A DNA stretch of 64,000 bases from NCBI RefSeq assembly GCF_030063285.1, contig NZ_JASISU010000001.1, forward strand, positions 62,001 through 126,000, given 5' to 3'. Source of the stretch: Pseudarthrobacter sp. PS3-L1 (GTDB lineage: Bacteria; Actinomycetota; Actinomycetes; Actinomycetales; Micrococcaceae). This document shows positions 32,251-41,907 of this stretch, piece by piece. The notes below the pieces were generated by a model that ran no database searches, was not told the DNA's origin, and saw nothing but the letters and a program-made list of their open reading frames with translations. How positions within the stretch are numbered: the first letter of the stretch is position 1; every line of letters starts with the position of its first letter. A program made the translations under genes and the position numbers.

Positions 32251-34197
32251 CTACTGGGCGATACGGATTCCGGTCCATGCTCCCGCAATGGATGACGGCG
32301 ACGCCAACTTTCCGCTGCTGAGATCCCAGTACTGGACCACGCTTGTTCCCCTGCGCAGCGCCACGCCCGTGGAGTTGAGGCCCGTGACGTTGCGCAGGGC
32401 CCTGATGCCTGCCACGTCCTGCCAGCCCGATGCGATTGTTGGGCGTGCCTCCGCACGGGGTTTGGGGGAGCCATTGCCTCGATAGAGCTGCACTGTTCCG
32501 TCAGACCGGAGCGCCACCAGGTCCTGGAATCCATCCCTACTGGCATCCACCATGGCGAGCCGCTTAGCGGAGACTCCACCGACAGCAAGAGTACGGCGGA
32601 AAAGGTCCCCGGAACCCTGGTTTGGATACAGCCACACGTTGCCAGCGCCATCAAGTGCCAGAATCTGGGGCATCCGGTTATTTGCGCACCAACCACCTAC
32701 CGCCAGCTTGAGGGGTGACCACCCGGACGTGCCCAGGATCAGGGGGGCCAGGAACCCACCGCCAACCTTGCCCCGGTAGAGAGCGAGTTTGCCACTCTTC
32801 CACTGCACCAAGACGTCATAGACTCCATCCCTATCCCAGTCCGTGACGAATGTTTCCTGTGCTGTTGAGAACCCGGTACCGATCACGGCTGGTGCGGCGA
32901 ATTTGCGGCTCCCCAGGGAAACACTGTTCACCAATTTGCCTGCGGAGTTCACTCCCACAAGATCAGCGGGGCCCTTGATTGAGGCTTTGCTCAGGTTTTG
33001 GGTTTGCGGCATGATTTTGACCGTGGGATCGCAGAGATTCGCTGCCGGTGGAGCAGGAGGAACTGTTCCGCCGGAGCCGCCTGCACCAGCCGCTGGCGCC
33101 GCAGTGGTACCGGCGGGAAGTGTGGCGTAGCCGAAGAAGTTGACCACGCCCCACATGGTAAATCGGTTGGGAGTGGTCTGCCAGTTCCCGTCCGTGTACG
33201 TCACGCCGATGCCCATAACCGAGAAGCGTGGATCCAGCAGCGCTGCGTTGTGGCTCGGTGAAGTTTTCCACCACTCCACAAGCTGGGCTGCATCCCGATC
33301 CCAGCGAACGGCAATCACTTCACCCGCACCGTTGTTCGGATTAAGTGCTCTTGGATCAGTCCAAAAATTGGAACGATGTTCAATGACCTCACGCGACGCG
33401 ATGGTGTTTGACCATTCCTGGGCCATGCCGGCAACAGTGGCGTGATACCTGATCGCCGGGAGGTTTCGTGATGCCCGGTAGGCGTTGATTGCGTTGAAGA
33501 CGGTGGTTATGGCAGCGGCGTTGCTCTGCGAAACCAGTGCCTGGGGCGAAGCAACTGCTGGCGCGGAGGCTGCTGGCGCGGCCATGCGGGCCTGGGCCGT
33601 ACCGGCCGCGGCTTGTGGCTCCGCTAGGGAATCGGGCCCCCAGAGCGGGTCCAGAACCGGTACAGCTGGAGGCTCCTCGCCAACCGGGGTTGCTGGAGGC
33701 TGATCAGTCGGTGATTCGCTCGGCTGGCTCGGCTGGCTCGGCTCGCTCGGCTCGGCAGTTCCGGGCAGACCGTCGGGCGACGTCGGAGCTGACCCAGGCG
33801 CTGCGCCGGCATCCGCCGCTGTGACGGTAAGGAGCTGTTCCGGTGGAACTGAAAGGGCTAGCTGATCTACGTCCGTGGTGGGCGCGGGCGTGCCGGTTTC
33901 ATATGGTTCGGTGCCATCCGGCGTCGTCTGCGCCGTTTCCGGAGCTGGTTCCGGGACTGGTTCAGGCGCTGTGAACGCTGCGGGAATCGCGGAAGAATCT
34001 GGGCCGGCAACAACTGCGGGCGATTCGGCGTCCCGTGCGGCAGCAGATGCGGTAACCGCGGGTGTCTCCGCTCCCCGTGCAGGCACGCCAGCCCCGGTGC
34101 CAGCGCCAGGCAGGCATAGCGCCATCACGGCAATCGCAGCCATGACGGAAGATATCGTAAGTTTTTTCACTTTTCCCCAGCTTTTCAGGCGTCCCAT
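32251..34197 (-). CDS. Secreted CAP (SCP/PR1) domain protein with FG-GAP-like C-terminus
   Basis: About 648 residues from ATG 34197; GTG 34170 (VKKLTISSVMAAIAVMALCL) is an alternative start. A signal peptide is followed by a ~200-residue Pro/Ala/Thr/Ser-rich linker that includes PSQPSQPSESP. The CAP domain (about 245-390) contains YRASRNLPAIRYHATVAGMA, HRSNF, and a late WWKTSPSHNAALLDPRFSVMGIG block. The last ~240 residues form FG-GAP/VCBS-like repeats (DWDRDGVYDVLVQW, DASRDGFQDLVALRSDG) of a beta-propeller. It is probably a cell-surface or secreted protein; its activity is unknown. Confidence 0.85.
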   Translation of the reverse strand: MGRLKSWGKVKKLTISSVMAAIAVMALCLPGAGTGAGVPARGAETPAVTASAAARDAESPAVVAGPDSSAIPAAFTAPEPVPEPAPETAQTTPDGTEPYETGTPAPTTDVDQLALSVPPEQLLTVTAADAGAAPGSAPTSPDGLPGTAEPSEPSQPSQPSESPTDQPPATPVGEEPPAVPVLDPLWGPDSLAEPQAAAGTAQARMAAPAASAPAVASPQALVSQSNAAAITTVFNAINAYRASRNLPAIRYHATVAGMAQEWSNTIASREVIEHRSNFWTDPRALNPNNGAGEVIAVRWDRDAAQLVEWWKTSPSHNAALLDPRFSVMGIGVTYTDGNWQTTPNRFTMWGVVNFFGYATLPAGTTAAPAAGAGGSGGTVPPAPPAANLCDPTVKIMPQTQNLSKASIKGPADLVGVNSAGKLVNSVSLGSRKFAAPAVIGTGFSTAQETFVTDWDRDGVYDVLVQWKSGKLALYRGKVGGGFLAPLILGTSGWSPLKLAVGGWCANNRMPQILALDGAGNVWLYPNQGSGDLFRRTLAVGGVSAKRLAMVDASRDGFQDLVALRSDGTVQLYRGNGSPKPRAEARPTIASGWQDVAGIRALRNVTGLNSTGVALRRGTSVVQYWDLSSGKLASPSSIAGAWTGIRIAQ

Positions 34198-34290
34198 TAA
34201 GCACGCAGCGGACCAGCAGCGGCAGGACAATTGAAAGCTACCTTAGCCGCGAGAACGGCCGGCAACAATGCATGCGGTATTTTGGAAGGC

Positions 34291-34866
34291 GTGCTGATCT
34301 CTGACCGCGATATTCGCGCCGAAATAGACTCCCAGCGGATTGTCCTCGAACCGTATGATCCGGCGATGGTGCAGCCGTCTTCCGTGGACGTGCGGATCGA
34401 CCGATTCTTCCGGCTCTTCGACAACCACAAATACGCACATATTGATCCGTCGGAGGAACAGCCGGAACTGACGCGCCTCGTGGAAGCGGAGTCCGGCGAA
34501 CCGTTTATCCTGCATCCGGGCGAGTTTGTGCTTGGCTCCACCTACGAGTCCGTGACGCTCCCGGACGATATTGCTGCCCGGTTGGAAGGTAAATCTTCCC
34601 TGGGCCGGTTGGGGCTGCTGACCCACTCCACTGCGGGCTTCATCGATCCGGGCTTTTCAGGCCATGTCACGCTTGAACTGTCCAATATGGCAACGCTGCC
34701 CATCAAGCTGTGGCCCGGCATGAAGATTGGCCAGCTGTGCTTCTTCCGGTTGACCTCTCCGGCCGAACATCCCTATGGGTCAGGCGAATATGGCAACCGC
34801 TACCAGGGCCAGCGTGGTCCTACCGCCAGCCGCAGCCACCTAAATTTCCACCGTACGCAGATCTAG
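34291..34866 (+). CDS. dcd: dCTP deaminase
   Basis: 191 residues from GTG 34291 ([20 protein letters not shown]), the usual length and start of actinobacterial Dcd; the frame upstream to 34231 is not conserved. Key segments: [40 protein letters not shown] (substrate loop and catalytic Glu), and [16 protein letters not shown]. It converts dCTP to dUTP; some actinobacterial forms also release pyrophosphate to give dUMP. It is divergent from the CAP gene and its stop lies 18 bp from the convergent antiporter gene. Confidence 0.96.
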   Translation: MLISDRDIRAEIDSQRIVLEPYDPAMVQPSSVDVRIDRFFRLFDNHKYAHIDPSEEQPELTRLVEAESGEPFILHPGEFVLGSTYESVTLPDDIAARLEGKSSLGRLGLLTHSTAGFIDPGFSGHVTLELSNMATLPIKLWPGMKIGQLCFFRLTSPAEHPYGSGEYGNRYQGQRGPTASRSHLNFHRTQI

Positions 34867-34884
34867 CGACGCCAGGTGTGGCGC

Positions 34885-36069
34885 TCAGGCGGGGGCCGGA
34901 TTGCGCCGCACCGGCCGGTGGGCCAGCTTCAGCTCAGGCTCCACGAACCGGGCGGCAAGGGGACCAGCGACAGCCATGATCAGCACGTAGGCAGTGGCCA
35001 GGGCAGCAAGTTCTGCCGGCACAATTCCTGAGGCGACAGCAAGGCCAGCAATCACAATCGAGAACTCGCCGCGAGCTATGAGGGCTGCCCCAGCCCGGAA
35101 GCGGCCTGGCCGGCCAATGCCCGCGCGCTTGGCAGCCCAGATGCCCGTGAGCATCTTGGTGGCTGCGGTGATGGTTGCCAGGGCCAGTGCCCAGCCCAGG
35201 ACCGGAGGGATAGATGCGGGGTCAGTATTGAGTCCAAATGCCACAAAAAAGATCGCCGCAAAAAGGTCGCGGAGGGGCTCGAGGATCCTCGTGGCACTAT
35301 GGGCGGTGGCGCCGGAAATTGCGATTCCCAGCATGAAGGCGCCCACGGCCGCCGAGACCTGCAGCGCTGAGGCAATACCAGCCACGAGCAGCGCCAATCC
35401 CAGGAGATTGAGCAAAAAGACCTCCGAATTCTCGCTGTGTACGGCTTTGGATACCCGGTGGCCGTGCCGCAAGGCCACCACCAGCACCAGGGTTACCACG
35501 GCCAGAGAGATCCCCACCGTCTGCAGGCCACCCAGGAAGCTGACTCCGGCAAGGGTGGCCGTCAGAATGGGGAGGTAGAGCGCCATGGCCAGGTCCTCGA
35601 AAACCAGGATGGACAGCACCACGGGCGTCTCCCGGTTTCCCAGCCGGCCAAGATCCGTAATCACTTTCGCAGCGATTCCCGATGACGATATATACGTCAC
35701 GCCGCCCATGACCATTGCCCCGACTGGACCCCATCCCAAGACAAGCGCGAGTCCGGCTCCGGGCAGGAAATTCAGGACGAAGTCCAGGACTCCTGCCTGC
35801 CAGGACCGCCTGAGCCCTGTGACAAGTTCGGTGGCCGTGTATTCCAGCCCCAGCATGAGGAGCAGGAGGATGACACCAATTTCGCCGGAGAGGTGGGAAA
35901 ACTCCTTCATCCCGTCCAGCTCGATGATTCCCCCAGCGCCGAAGGCGAGCCCGCCCAGAAGGTAGAACGGGATCGGCGACATGCCTATGCGGCTGGCCAG
36001 CCGTGCCAGCAGGCCCAGGCAGGAGACAACAGCTCCCAGCTCAATGAGCGTCAGTGCCAGGGGCGCCAT
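34885..36069 (-). CDS. CPA2-type K+/H+ antiporter, membrane subunit (KhtU-like)
   Basis: 394 residues from ATG 36069. About 12-13 membrane segments follow the Kef/CPA2 pattern: FLLGGLAFG-like FYLLGGLAFGAGGIIELDG, LLLLMLGLEYTATELVTGLR, ISSSGIAAKVITDLGRLGNR, ILVFEDLAMALYLP with the ion-site acidic pair (FED), and ARGEFSIVIAGLAV. It exchanges K+ (or Na+) for H+. It lies 4 bp after the TrkA-C regulatory subunit gene, so the pair works as a gated antiporter. Confidence 0.9.
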   Translation of the reverse strand: MAPLALTLIELGAVVSCLGLLARLASRIGMSPIPFYLLGGLAFGAGGIIELDGMKEFSHLSGEIGVILLLLMLGLEYTATELVTGLRRSWQAGVLDFVLNFLPGAGLALVLGWGPVGAMVMGGVTYISSSGIAAKVITDLGRLGNRETPVVLSILVFEDLAMALYLPILTATLAGVSFLGGLQTVGISLAVVTLVLVVALRHGHRVSKAVHSENSEVFLLNLLGLALLVAGIASALQVSAAVGAFMLGIAISGATAHSATRILEPLRDLFAAIFFVAFGLNTDPASIPPVLGWALALATITAATKMLTGIWAAKRAGIGRPGRFRAGAALIARGEFSIVIAGLAVASGIVPAELAALATAYVLIMAVAGPLAARFVEPELKLAHRPVRRNPAPA

Positions 36070-36073
36070 GCCG

Positions 36074-36556
36074 TTAGCCGTTGCGCAGAATAGAGGCTGC
36101 TGAGTCGAGGCCCTGCTGCGTTCCCACCGCGACCAGAAGGTCACCAGGATGCAAGACGACGTCAGGCGCAGGAGAGGGCACAACCTCGCCTTCGCGCATG
36201 ATCGCCACGATGGAAACGCCGCACCGGGTCCGGATCTGGGCCTTGCCCATGGGCTGGTTCTGGAACGGTGAATCCGCGGCAATGGAGAACTGCCGCGTAA
36301 CAATCCCGGGGATGTCCCGGTGCGCCTCCGTGAGGGTCATGGCAAGGTGTTGTCCGCCGAGCAGGTTGCCCAGCGTGACCGCTTCGTCACCGGTCAGCGC
36401 AATGGACGCCTGGCACGTATCGGGATCATCCCAGGTGGAGACAATCAGCTCTGTCCTGCCTTCGCGCAATTCCACGACGCCGATCCGGCGCCCCGAAGCA
36501 GTCACGAAGTCTTTCCGGCGGCCAAAGCCCGGAAGGTCTGTTTCATCGACTTTCAT
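36074..36556 (-). CDS. Antiporter regulatory subunit with TrkA-C/RCK_C domain (KhtT-like)
   Basis: 160 residues. An N-terminal part (LPGFGRRKDFVTASGRRIGV) precedes a central variable region and a C-terminal RCK_C domain (VSIVAIMREGEVVPSPAPDV then LHPGDLLVAVGTQQGLDSAA). Soluble KhtT-type partners bind nucleotides such as c-di-AMP and gate the KhtU antiporter. The gene precedes the antiporter gene on the same strand with a 4-bp gap. Confidence 0.9.
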   Translation of the reverse strand: MKVDETDLPGFGRRKDFVTASGRRIGVVELREGRTELIVSTWDDPDTCQASIALTGDEAVTLGNLLGGQHLAMTLTEAHRDIPGIVTRQFSIAADSPFQNQPMGKAQIRTRCGVSIVAIMREGEVVPSPAPDVVLHPGDLLVAVGTQQGLDSAASILRNG

Positions 36557-36582
36557 GGTTCAAGACTAGTCCTCGGCTGGGA

Positions 36583-36615
36583 GCCGACGGCGGCTGCCCG
36601 GCAGCCGCCGTCGGC
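36583..36615 (-). terminator. Strong GC-rich hairpin between UMF1 and khtT-like genes
   Basis: A perfect 14-bp stem (GCCGACGGCGGCTG at 36583-36596 with its complement at 36602-36615) closes a 5-base loop. It lies 22 bp past the MFS gene stop and before the khtT-like gene. There is no T tract, so it is a terminator without U-tail or an mRNA end protector. Confidence 0.75.
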
Positions 36616-36637
36616 CCTCCTGCCCTGAGGCGGCGAG

Positions 36638-38041
36638 CTAGGAGTGGGGCACCACTGCGATGACGGTTTTTGCCGGCGATTTGACCGGCAGCAGCACCAA
36701 CAGGCCCGCCAGCAGAACCACCATGATGCCCAAAATTCCCCAGCGTTGGGCTTCGCCTGGTCCCACCAACGGAACGGCTACGGCTATGGAAAGGGCAAAA
36801 AGTGTGGGCGCCAGAAAACTGACGGCCCGGCCCGTGGTGGCGTAGAGCCCAAACAGTTCACCGGATTCGCCGTCGGGAGCCAACCGGGCAAGGTATGCAC
36901 GGGAGGACGACTGCGCCGGACCAACAAAGAGGCACAGCAGCAGGCCAAAGATCCAGAAAGTTGTGGTCCCTGACCACGTGAGCCCAAAAAGAGCCTGGTC
37001 TGCATTGCCAAACACCAGGATGGCGCTCCCAGAAAACAGCAATCCTATTAATGAACCTATGATGACCCGTTTGGGCCCGGCCCTGTCATCCAGGAACCCG
37101 CCAAAAACAGCGCCCAGGGCCGCCACGATGTTGCCGAAGATGGCAAAAAAGATGACCTGGGAGAGGCTGAACCCGAAGGTCCCCGCAGCGATGACGCCAC
37201 CGAAGGTGAATACTGCCGCCAACCCATCACGGAAAATCGCGCTTGCCAGGAGGAAAAAAATGGTGTGCGGACTGGTCCGGTAGATCGCGGCTATCCTGCG
37301 GAACAACAGCCCGTAGGACGCCAGAAAGCTGGGACGTTCCGCCTGGTTGGGGCGAGGGACTTCGGGCAGTGCAAACAAGACCGGCAGCGCAAAGATCATG
37401 AACCACAGTGCTGAGAAAACGGCCACGAGCCGGATGTTGAGGCTGTCCGCCGTTGAAGCCCCAAACCAGTCGAAGCTTGGCTGGACAAAGAGCTGAAGGA
37501 CCAGCAACAGGGCAACGATCCCGCCCACATACCCCATGGCCCACCCGAAGCCGCTGATCCTGCCCACATTCTGCGGAGTGGAAATCTGCGCCAGCATCGC
37601 GTTGTAGTTCACGTTGGCGAACTCAAAGAACACGTTGGCCAGGGCTATCAGCGTCACGCCGAGAAGGAGGAACTCCGGGCCTGGAAAAACAAAGAAACAC
37701 AGGGCGGTCAGGATGCCGACTGCAACAGTGTTCACGCCAAGCCATTTTTTACGGCCTCCGCCGCTGTCCGAGCGCTGCCCCGTGATGGGGGCCAACAGTG
37801 CCACGGCGAGGCCCGCGACAGCCAAGGCTGCTCCCAGCATGGCCGAGGCGGCGTCTTTGTCACCAAAGGCCTCGGAGGTCAGGTAGACCGTGAAGACGAA
37901 AGTGGTCATCACGGCATTGAAGGCTGCAGACCCCCAGTCCCAGGCCGCCCAGGCAACAATCTTTCCTCGAGTGACGGTGCCAGGCCCCGCAGCGAGTTCC
38001 GACAATCTGGTGCCTGGCGGGGATGCGCTCTCCGGATTCAT
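36638..38041 (-). CDS. UMF1-type major facilitator superfamily protein
   Basis: 467 residues from ATG 38041; the open frame upstream to 38257 overlaps the mrpA start region and lacks similarity. The N-terminal IVAWAAWDWGSAAFNAVMTT motif (W-A-x-WDWGxSxF) and about 12 membrane helices match the UMF1/Atg22 group of MFS proteins. VAVALLAPITGQRSDSGGGRKK is the loop between helices 2 and 3. In yeast Atg22 exports vacuolar amino acids; the bacterial substrate is unknown. Confidence 0.88.
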   Translation of the reverse strand: MNPESASPPGTRLSELAAGPGTVTRGKIVAWAAWDWGSAAFNAVMTTFVFTVYLTSEAFGDKDAASAMLGAALAVAGLAVALLAPITGQRSDSGGGRKKWLGVNTVAVGILTALCFFVFPGPEFLLLGVTLIALANVFFEFANVNYNAMLAQISTPQNVGRISGFGWAMGYVGGIVALLLVLQLFVQPSFDWFGASTADSLNIRLVAVFSALWFMIFALPVLFALPEVPRPNQAERPSFLASYGLLFRRIAAIYRTSPHTIFFLLASAIFRDGLAAVFTFGGVIAAGTFGFSLSQVIFFAIFGNIVAALGAVFGGFLDDRAGPKRVIIGSLIGLLFSGSAILVFGNADQALFGLTWSGTTTFWIFGLLLCLFVGPAQSSSRAYLARLAPDGESGELFGLYATTGRAVSFLAPTLFALSIAVAVPLVGPGEAQRWGILGIMVVLLAGLLVLLPVKSPAKTVIAVVPHS

Positions 38042-38233
38042 AGGCTGATGGTATCCGCCCGTGGCGAACGTGGGGGAAACACGCCCTCGCCAGCAACGGA
38101 CTGGAAGGTCCTGCGTCAATGGTGTGTGCAAAAACGTTTGCCAGCTCTTGATAAAGTTGAAGGACTGACATCTTACGAATGAACCGCCTGCTCTTACCTT
38201 GATAATCGAATCCCTGACGTTGCGGAGATACCA

Positions 38234-41200
38234 GTGATCACAGTTCTTGCCCTGCACTTTGTGGTGGCTGCTGTGGCACCGTTTATCTTCCGACGGTTCG
38301 GCAGGAACACGTTCTACGGCCTCGCGCTGGTACCGGCGGCATCGTTTGTGTGGCTCGTCCTGCAGTACCCGGTCATCTATGCAGCAGACGCGCCAGTCAC
38401 TGGTGGCTCCATCAGCCAGGTTCTGCCCTGGGTGCCAGGGCTCAAGCTGGAACTCGCCTTCCGCATGGACGCCCTGGCCTGGGTGATGTCCCTGCTGGTG
38501 CTCGGTGTTGGTGCGCTTGTTCTGGTGTACTGCGCCAGATACTTCAAGAACAAGGATGAGGACCTGGGCGGGTTTGGCGCCCAGTTGCTGGCGTTTGCTG
38601 GCGTCATGTTCGGCCTCGTGATGTCGGATGATCTGCTCCTGATGTTCATTTTCTGGGAACTCACCACCGTCCTGTCCTACCTGCTGATTGGTTACGCCCG
38701 GACCAGGCTCTCGGCGCGACGCTCTGCCCTGCAGGCCCTGATTGTCACCACAGCCGGCGGACTCACCATGATGGTGGGCTTGATCATGATCGGCTTCACC
38801 GCCGGAACCTACAGGATTTCAACCATCCTGGAGATGGCGCCCCAACTGGTCTCCGGAGGAAGCGCAGGCCTCATCGCTGCCGCGGTGGTGCTGGTTCTGG
38901 TGGGTGCAGTCACCAAATCTGCGCTGGTACCGTTCCACTTTTGGCTCCCGGGCGCCATGGCCGCTCCCACTCCAGTCAGTGCATACCTGCATGCGGCCGC
39001 CATGGTCAAGGCCGGCGTCTACATTGTGGCGAGACTCGCTCCAGCGTTTGCCGTAACGGCGTACTGGGAGCCGGTAGTTCTGGGACTTGGACTGGCCACC
39101 ATGCTGGTGGGTGGTTACCGCGCCCTGCGGCAGACGGACATCAAGCTCATCCTGGCGTATGGAACGGTCAGCCAACTCGGGTTCCTGACCATGGTGGTGG
39201 GCCTGGGAACGCCTGACGCGGCGCTGGCTGGGCTGGCCATGCTGCTGGCTCACGGGCTGTTCAAAGCGACGCTGTTCCTCGTGGTGGGGATCATTGACCA
39301 CCAGGCCGGTACTCGCGATATCCACAAGCTTTCCGGCGTTTTCCGCTCTGCTCCTGCGCTCGGTGTTGTAGCCGCTGTGGCAGCAGCGTCCATGGCCGGC
39401 GTCCCCCTGGTGGCCGGGTTTGTAGCCAAGGAATCCGTCCTTGAAGCTTTTGTCCATCATGTAGAGGTCACCGGGGGCAGTTTCTGGTCAGTGGTGATCC
39501 TGGTGGGAGTGGTGGTGGGTTCCATCCTCACGTTTGCTTACAGCGCCAGGTTTATGTGGGGCGCGTTTGCGGTCAAGGACAGTGTCAAACGCACCAAATT
39601 CAAGGCCATCAAACCAGCGTTTGTGGCAGCTCCGGCCGTGCTCAGCGTTTTGACCATTGTGTACGGACTCTGGCCCGCTCCTGTGGATTCCTGGATCCAG
39701 CCCTATGCGGCCCAGTTCGCCAGTACCGCGCCCGACGCCGGCACTCCCGCCGAACAGGCGGGGTACCTGGCGCTGTGGCATGGTCTCACCCCGGCACTGG
39801 GGCTCACTGCCATCACTTTTGCCCTGGGTCTGGCCATGTACTTTGGCCGGGGTGCGGTCTCCCGCGCTCAGTCCAGGGTGCCGGGCTGGGTGGATGGCGA
39901 CCGCAGCTACCAGCTCACCATCGGCGCGCTTGATGACGTTGCCGTCTGGGTGACGGGACGGACCCAGCGTGGTTCGTTGTTCTTCTACCTCGCCGTGATC
40001 TTGACAGTGGCCTTTGTGCTGCCGCTCACGGCCATACTCATCGCGAACAAACCATTGCCTGGCGGCCTATATTTCATTGACCCAAATTCTCCACTCCAGC
40101 TGGTGATCGCAGTAGGAATCGTCATGGGTGCGCTCGCGGCGGTCAGGGCCAACAAGCGGTTCCTGGCAGTGCTGATGGTGTCCGTCACCGGATATGGAAT
40201 TGCCCTGATCTTCGCCCTCCAGGGCGCGCCAGACCTTGCGCTGACGCAAATGCTGGTGGAGACCATCATCCTGGTGGCGTTTGTCCTCGGGCTGCGCAGC
40301 CTGCCCGCGCAGCTGCGTGACAGAACCGGCGGCAAGTACCGCGTGGTCCGGGTGATCATCGGTGCCGCCTTTGGCCTGACAATGATCTTCACGGCCATCT
40401 ATGCCATGGGCGCTCGTGTGGCGATGCCTGTCTCCCTGGAATTCCCCACACTTGCCTACGAGGGCGGCGGTGGGCTCAACATTGTCAACGTGACGCTCGT
40501 GGACATTCGCGTGTGGGACACCTTCGGCGAAATTGCCGTCCTGGCACTCGCGGCCACGGGAATCGCCAGCCTGATCTTTGTCCGGAACCGCGGCGAGCAC
40601 ATCCGGGCCACCAACACAGTTGCCGAGGGAACTGTTGGCCGGCGCAGCTCTGCGCAGCCGGGGTCCAAGGACGCTGCCGTTCTGGCACTCAGCCGCAAGT
40701 TCGCTGCCTCTACCCGGGATGCCTGGATTGTTGCGGGCCGGACGTTGGCGCCAGAACGCCGCTCCATCATTTTCGAAGTGGTTACCCGGCTGATCTTCCA
40801 TTCGATGATCATCTTCTCCATCTACCTCCTGCTCGCCGGCCACAATCTTCCCGGTGGAGGCTTTGCCGGTGGGCTCATGGCTGGACTGGCCCTGACCATC
40901 CGCTACCTTGCAGGCGGACGCTTCGAGCTCCGTGAAGCCACGCCCATCAGCGCTGGCACCCTGCTGGGCGTCGGGTTGGCAGTCGCCGCGATCTCCGGTG
41001 TGCTGCCGCTGATGATGGGTGGCCAGGTCTTCCAGACAGCCATCATCGAATTCTGGCTGCCAGTTTTTGGTGACATCAAATTTGTTACGTCCACCGTTTT
41101 CGATATTGGTGTCTACATAGTGGTGGTTGGGCTGGTCCTGGATGTGCTGCGCAGCCTCGGGGCAGAGATCGATGAACATATTGAAGATGAGGAATCGGGA

Positions 41201-41320
41201 GCAGTGGAGGCGGACGACGCCGGTGCTGAGGGCAGTGATTCCCGTCAGGTCCGCGGGGAAGCCTCAGCGGACCAAGAAGCTGACAGCACGGTTGGCACCA
41301 TTCCCGGAGGCACCCCATGA
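38234..41320 (+). CDS. mrpA: Na+/H+ antiporter subunit A, fused A-B form
   Basis: 1028 residues. The N-terminal NuoL-like core has the proton-pathway elements MFIFWELTTVLSYLLIGY, TKSALVPFHFWLPGAMAAPT and HAAAMVKAGVYIVARLAP. A central MrpA-specific and NuoJ-like region follows (ALTQMLVETIILVAFVLGLR). The C-terminal ~190 residues are an MrpB domain (FHSMIIFSIYLLLAGHNLPG, GGFAGGLMAGLAL), so no separate mrpB exists. It ends in an acidic tail. GTG start with GCGGAG upstream. First gene of the six-gene Mrp complex, which exports Na+ using the proton gradient. Confidence 0.96.
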   Translation: MITVLALHFVVAAVAPFIFRRFGRNTFYGLALVPAASFVWLVLQYPVIYAADAPVTGGSISQVLPWVPGLKLELAFRMDALAWVMSLLVLGVGALVLVYCARYFKNKDEDLGGFGAQLLAFAGVMFGLVMSDDLLLMFIFWELTTVLSYLLIGYARTRLSARRSALQALIVTTAGGLTMMVGLIMIGFTAGTYRISTILEMAPQLVSGGSAGLIAAAVVLVLVGAVTKSALVPFHFWLPGAMAAPTPVSAYLHAAAMVKAGVYIVARLAPAFAVTAYWEPVVLGLGLATMLVGGYRALRQTDIKLILAYGTVSQLGFLTMVVGLGTPDAALAGLAMLLAHGLFKATLFLVVGIIDHQAGTRDIHKLSGVFRSAPALGVVAAVAAASMAGVPLVAGFVAKESVLEAFVHHVEVTGGSFWSVVILVGVVVGSILTFAYSARFMWGAFAVKDSVKRTKFKAIKPAFVAAPAVLSVLTIVYGLWPAPVDSWIQPYAAQFASTAPDAGTPAEQAGYLALWHGLTPALGLTAITFALGLAMYFGRGAVSRAQSRVPGWVDGDRSYQLTIGALDDVAVWVTGRTQRGSLFFYLAVILTVAFVLPLTAILIANKPLPGGLYFIDPNSPLQLVIAVGIVMGALAAVRANKRFLAVLMVSVTGYGIALIFALQGAPDLALTQMLVETIILVAFVLGLRSLPAQLRDRTGGKYRVVRVIIGAAFGLTMIFTAIYAMGARVAMPVSLEFPTLAYEGGGGLNIVNVTLVDIRVWDTFGEIAVLALAATGIASLIFVRNRGEHIRATNTVAEGTVGRRSSAQPGSKDAAVLALSRKFAASTRDAWIVAGRTLAPERRSIIFEVVTRLIFHSMIIFSIYLLLAGHNLPGGGFAGGLMAGLALTIRYLAGGRFELREATPISAGTLLGVGLAVAAISGVLPLMMGGQVFQTAIIEFWLPVFGDIKFVTSTVFDIGVYIVVVGLVLDVLRSLGAEIDEHIEDEESGAVEADDAGAEGSDSRQVRGEASADQEADSTVGTIPGGTP

Positions 41321-41907
41321 GCGTCAACCTGACCCTGCTCTCCGTCATGGGGATTCTTTATGCCTGCGGGATCTACCTCATCCTGGAACGCAGCCTCACC
41401 AGGGTGTTGCTGGGGCTGATGATGCTGGCCAACGCCACCAACCTCCTGTTGCTGGCCACCGGCGGCTATTCCGGGCTTGCCCCGCTGTACGAGAAAGATA
41501 TACCGGCGGGCGAATACAACGATCCGCTACCCCAGGCGCTGATCCTGACGTCAATCGTTATTTCCTTCGCTGTCACGGCATTCATGCTCGGCATCATCTA
41601 CCGGACCTGGGTCCTTGCCCGGCAGGATGAAATCCAGGATGACGTCGAAGACCTCAGGGTGGCCGAAACCCCCAGCTTCGACGCGGAGGACGACGCTGAG
41701 ATACCACTCGAAACGTCCGAGTTTCCGCTGACCATGCTGGGCATTGACGGAGACCAGATATCCAACTACCCGCCGGTGGGCTCTTCTGAGGGTGCAGAAG
41801 AGACCATCGAGGCTGGGGGTCGGGAGATCGCAGTCAAGGATGCCGATGCAGAAGAAAAGCCAGGCTCCCAGAACGTCACTCCCGGACCCGAAGGCGGACT
41901 GAAATGA
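41317..41907 (+). CDS. mrpC: Na+/H+ antiporter subunit C
   Basis: 196 residues. NuoK-like three-helix core: LLSVMGILYACGIYLILERS, RVLLGLMMLANATNLLLLAT and LTSIVISFAVTAFMLGIIYR. An acidic cytoplasmic tail of about 80 residues (DDVEDLRVAETPSFDAEDDA) makes it longer than the ~115-residue typical MrpC, as in other actinobacteria. ATGA overlaps on both sides. Confidence 0.95.
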   Translation: MSVNLTLLSVMGILYACGIYLILERSLTRVLLGLMMLANATNLLLLATGGYSGLAPLYEKDIPAGEYNDPLPQALILTSIVISFAVTAFMLGIIYRTWVLARQDEIQDDVEDLRVAETPSFDAEDDAEIPLETSEFPLTMLGIDGDQISNYPPVGSSEGAEETIEAGGREIAVKDADAEEKPGSQNVTPGPEGGLK

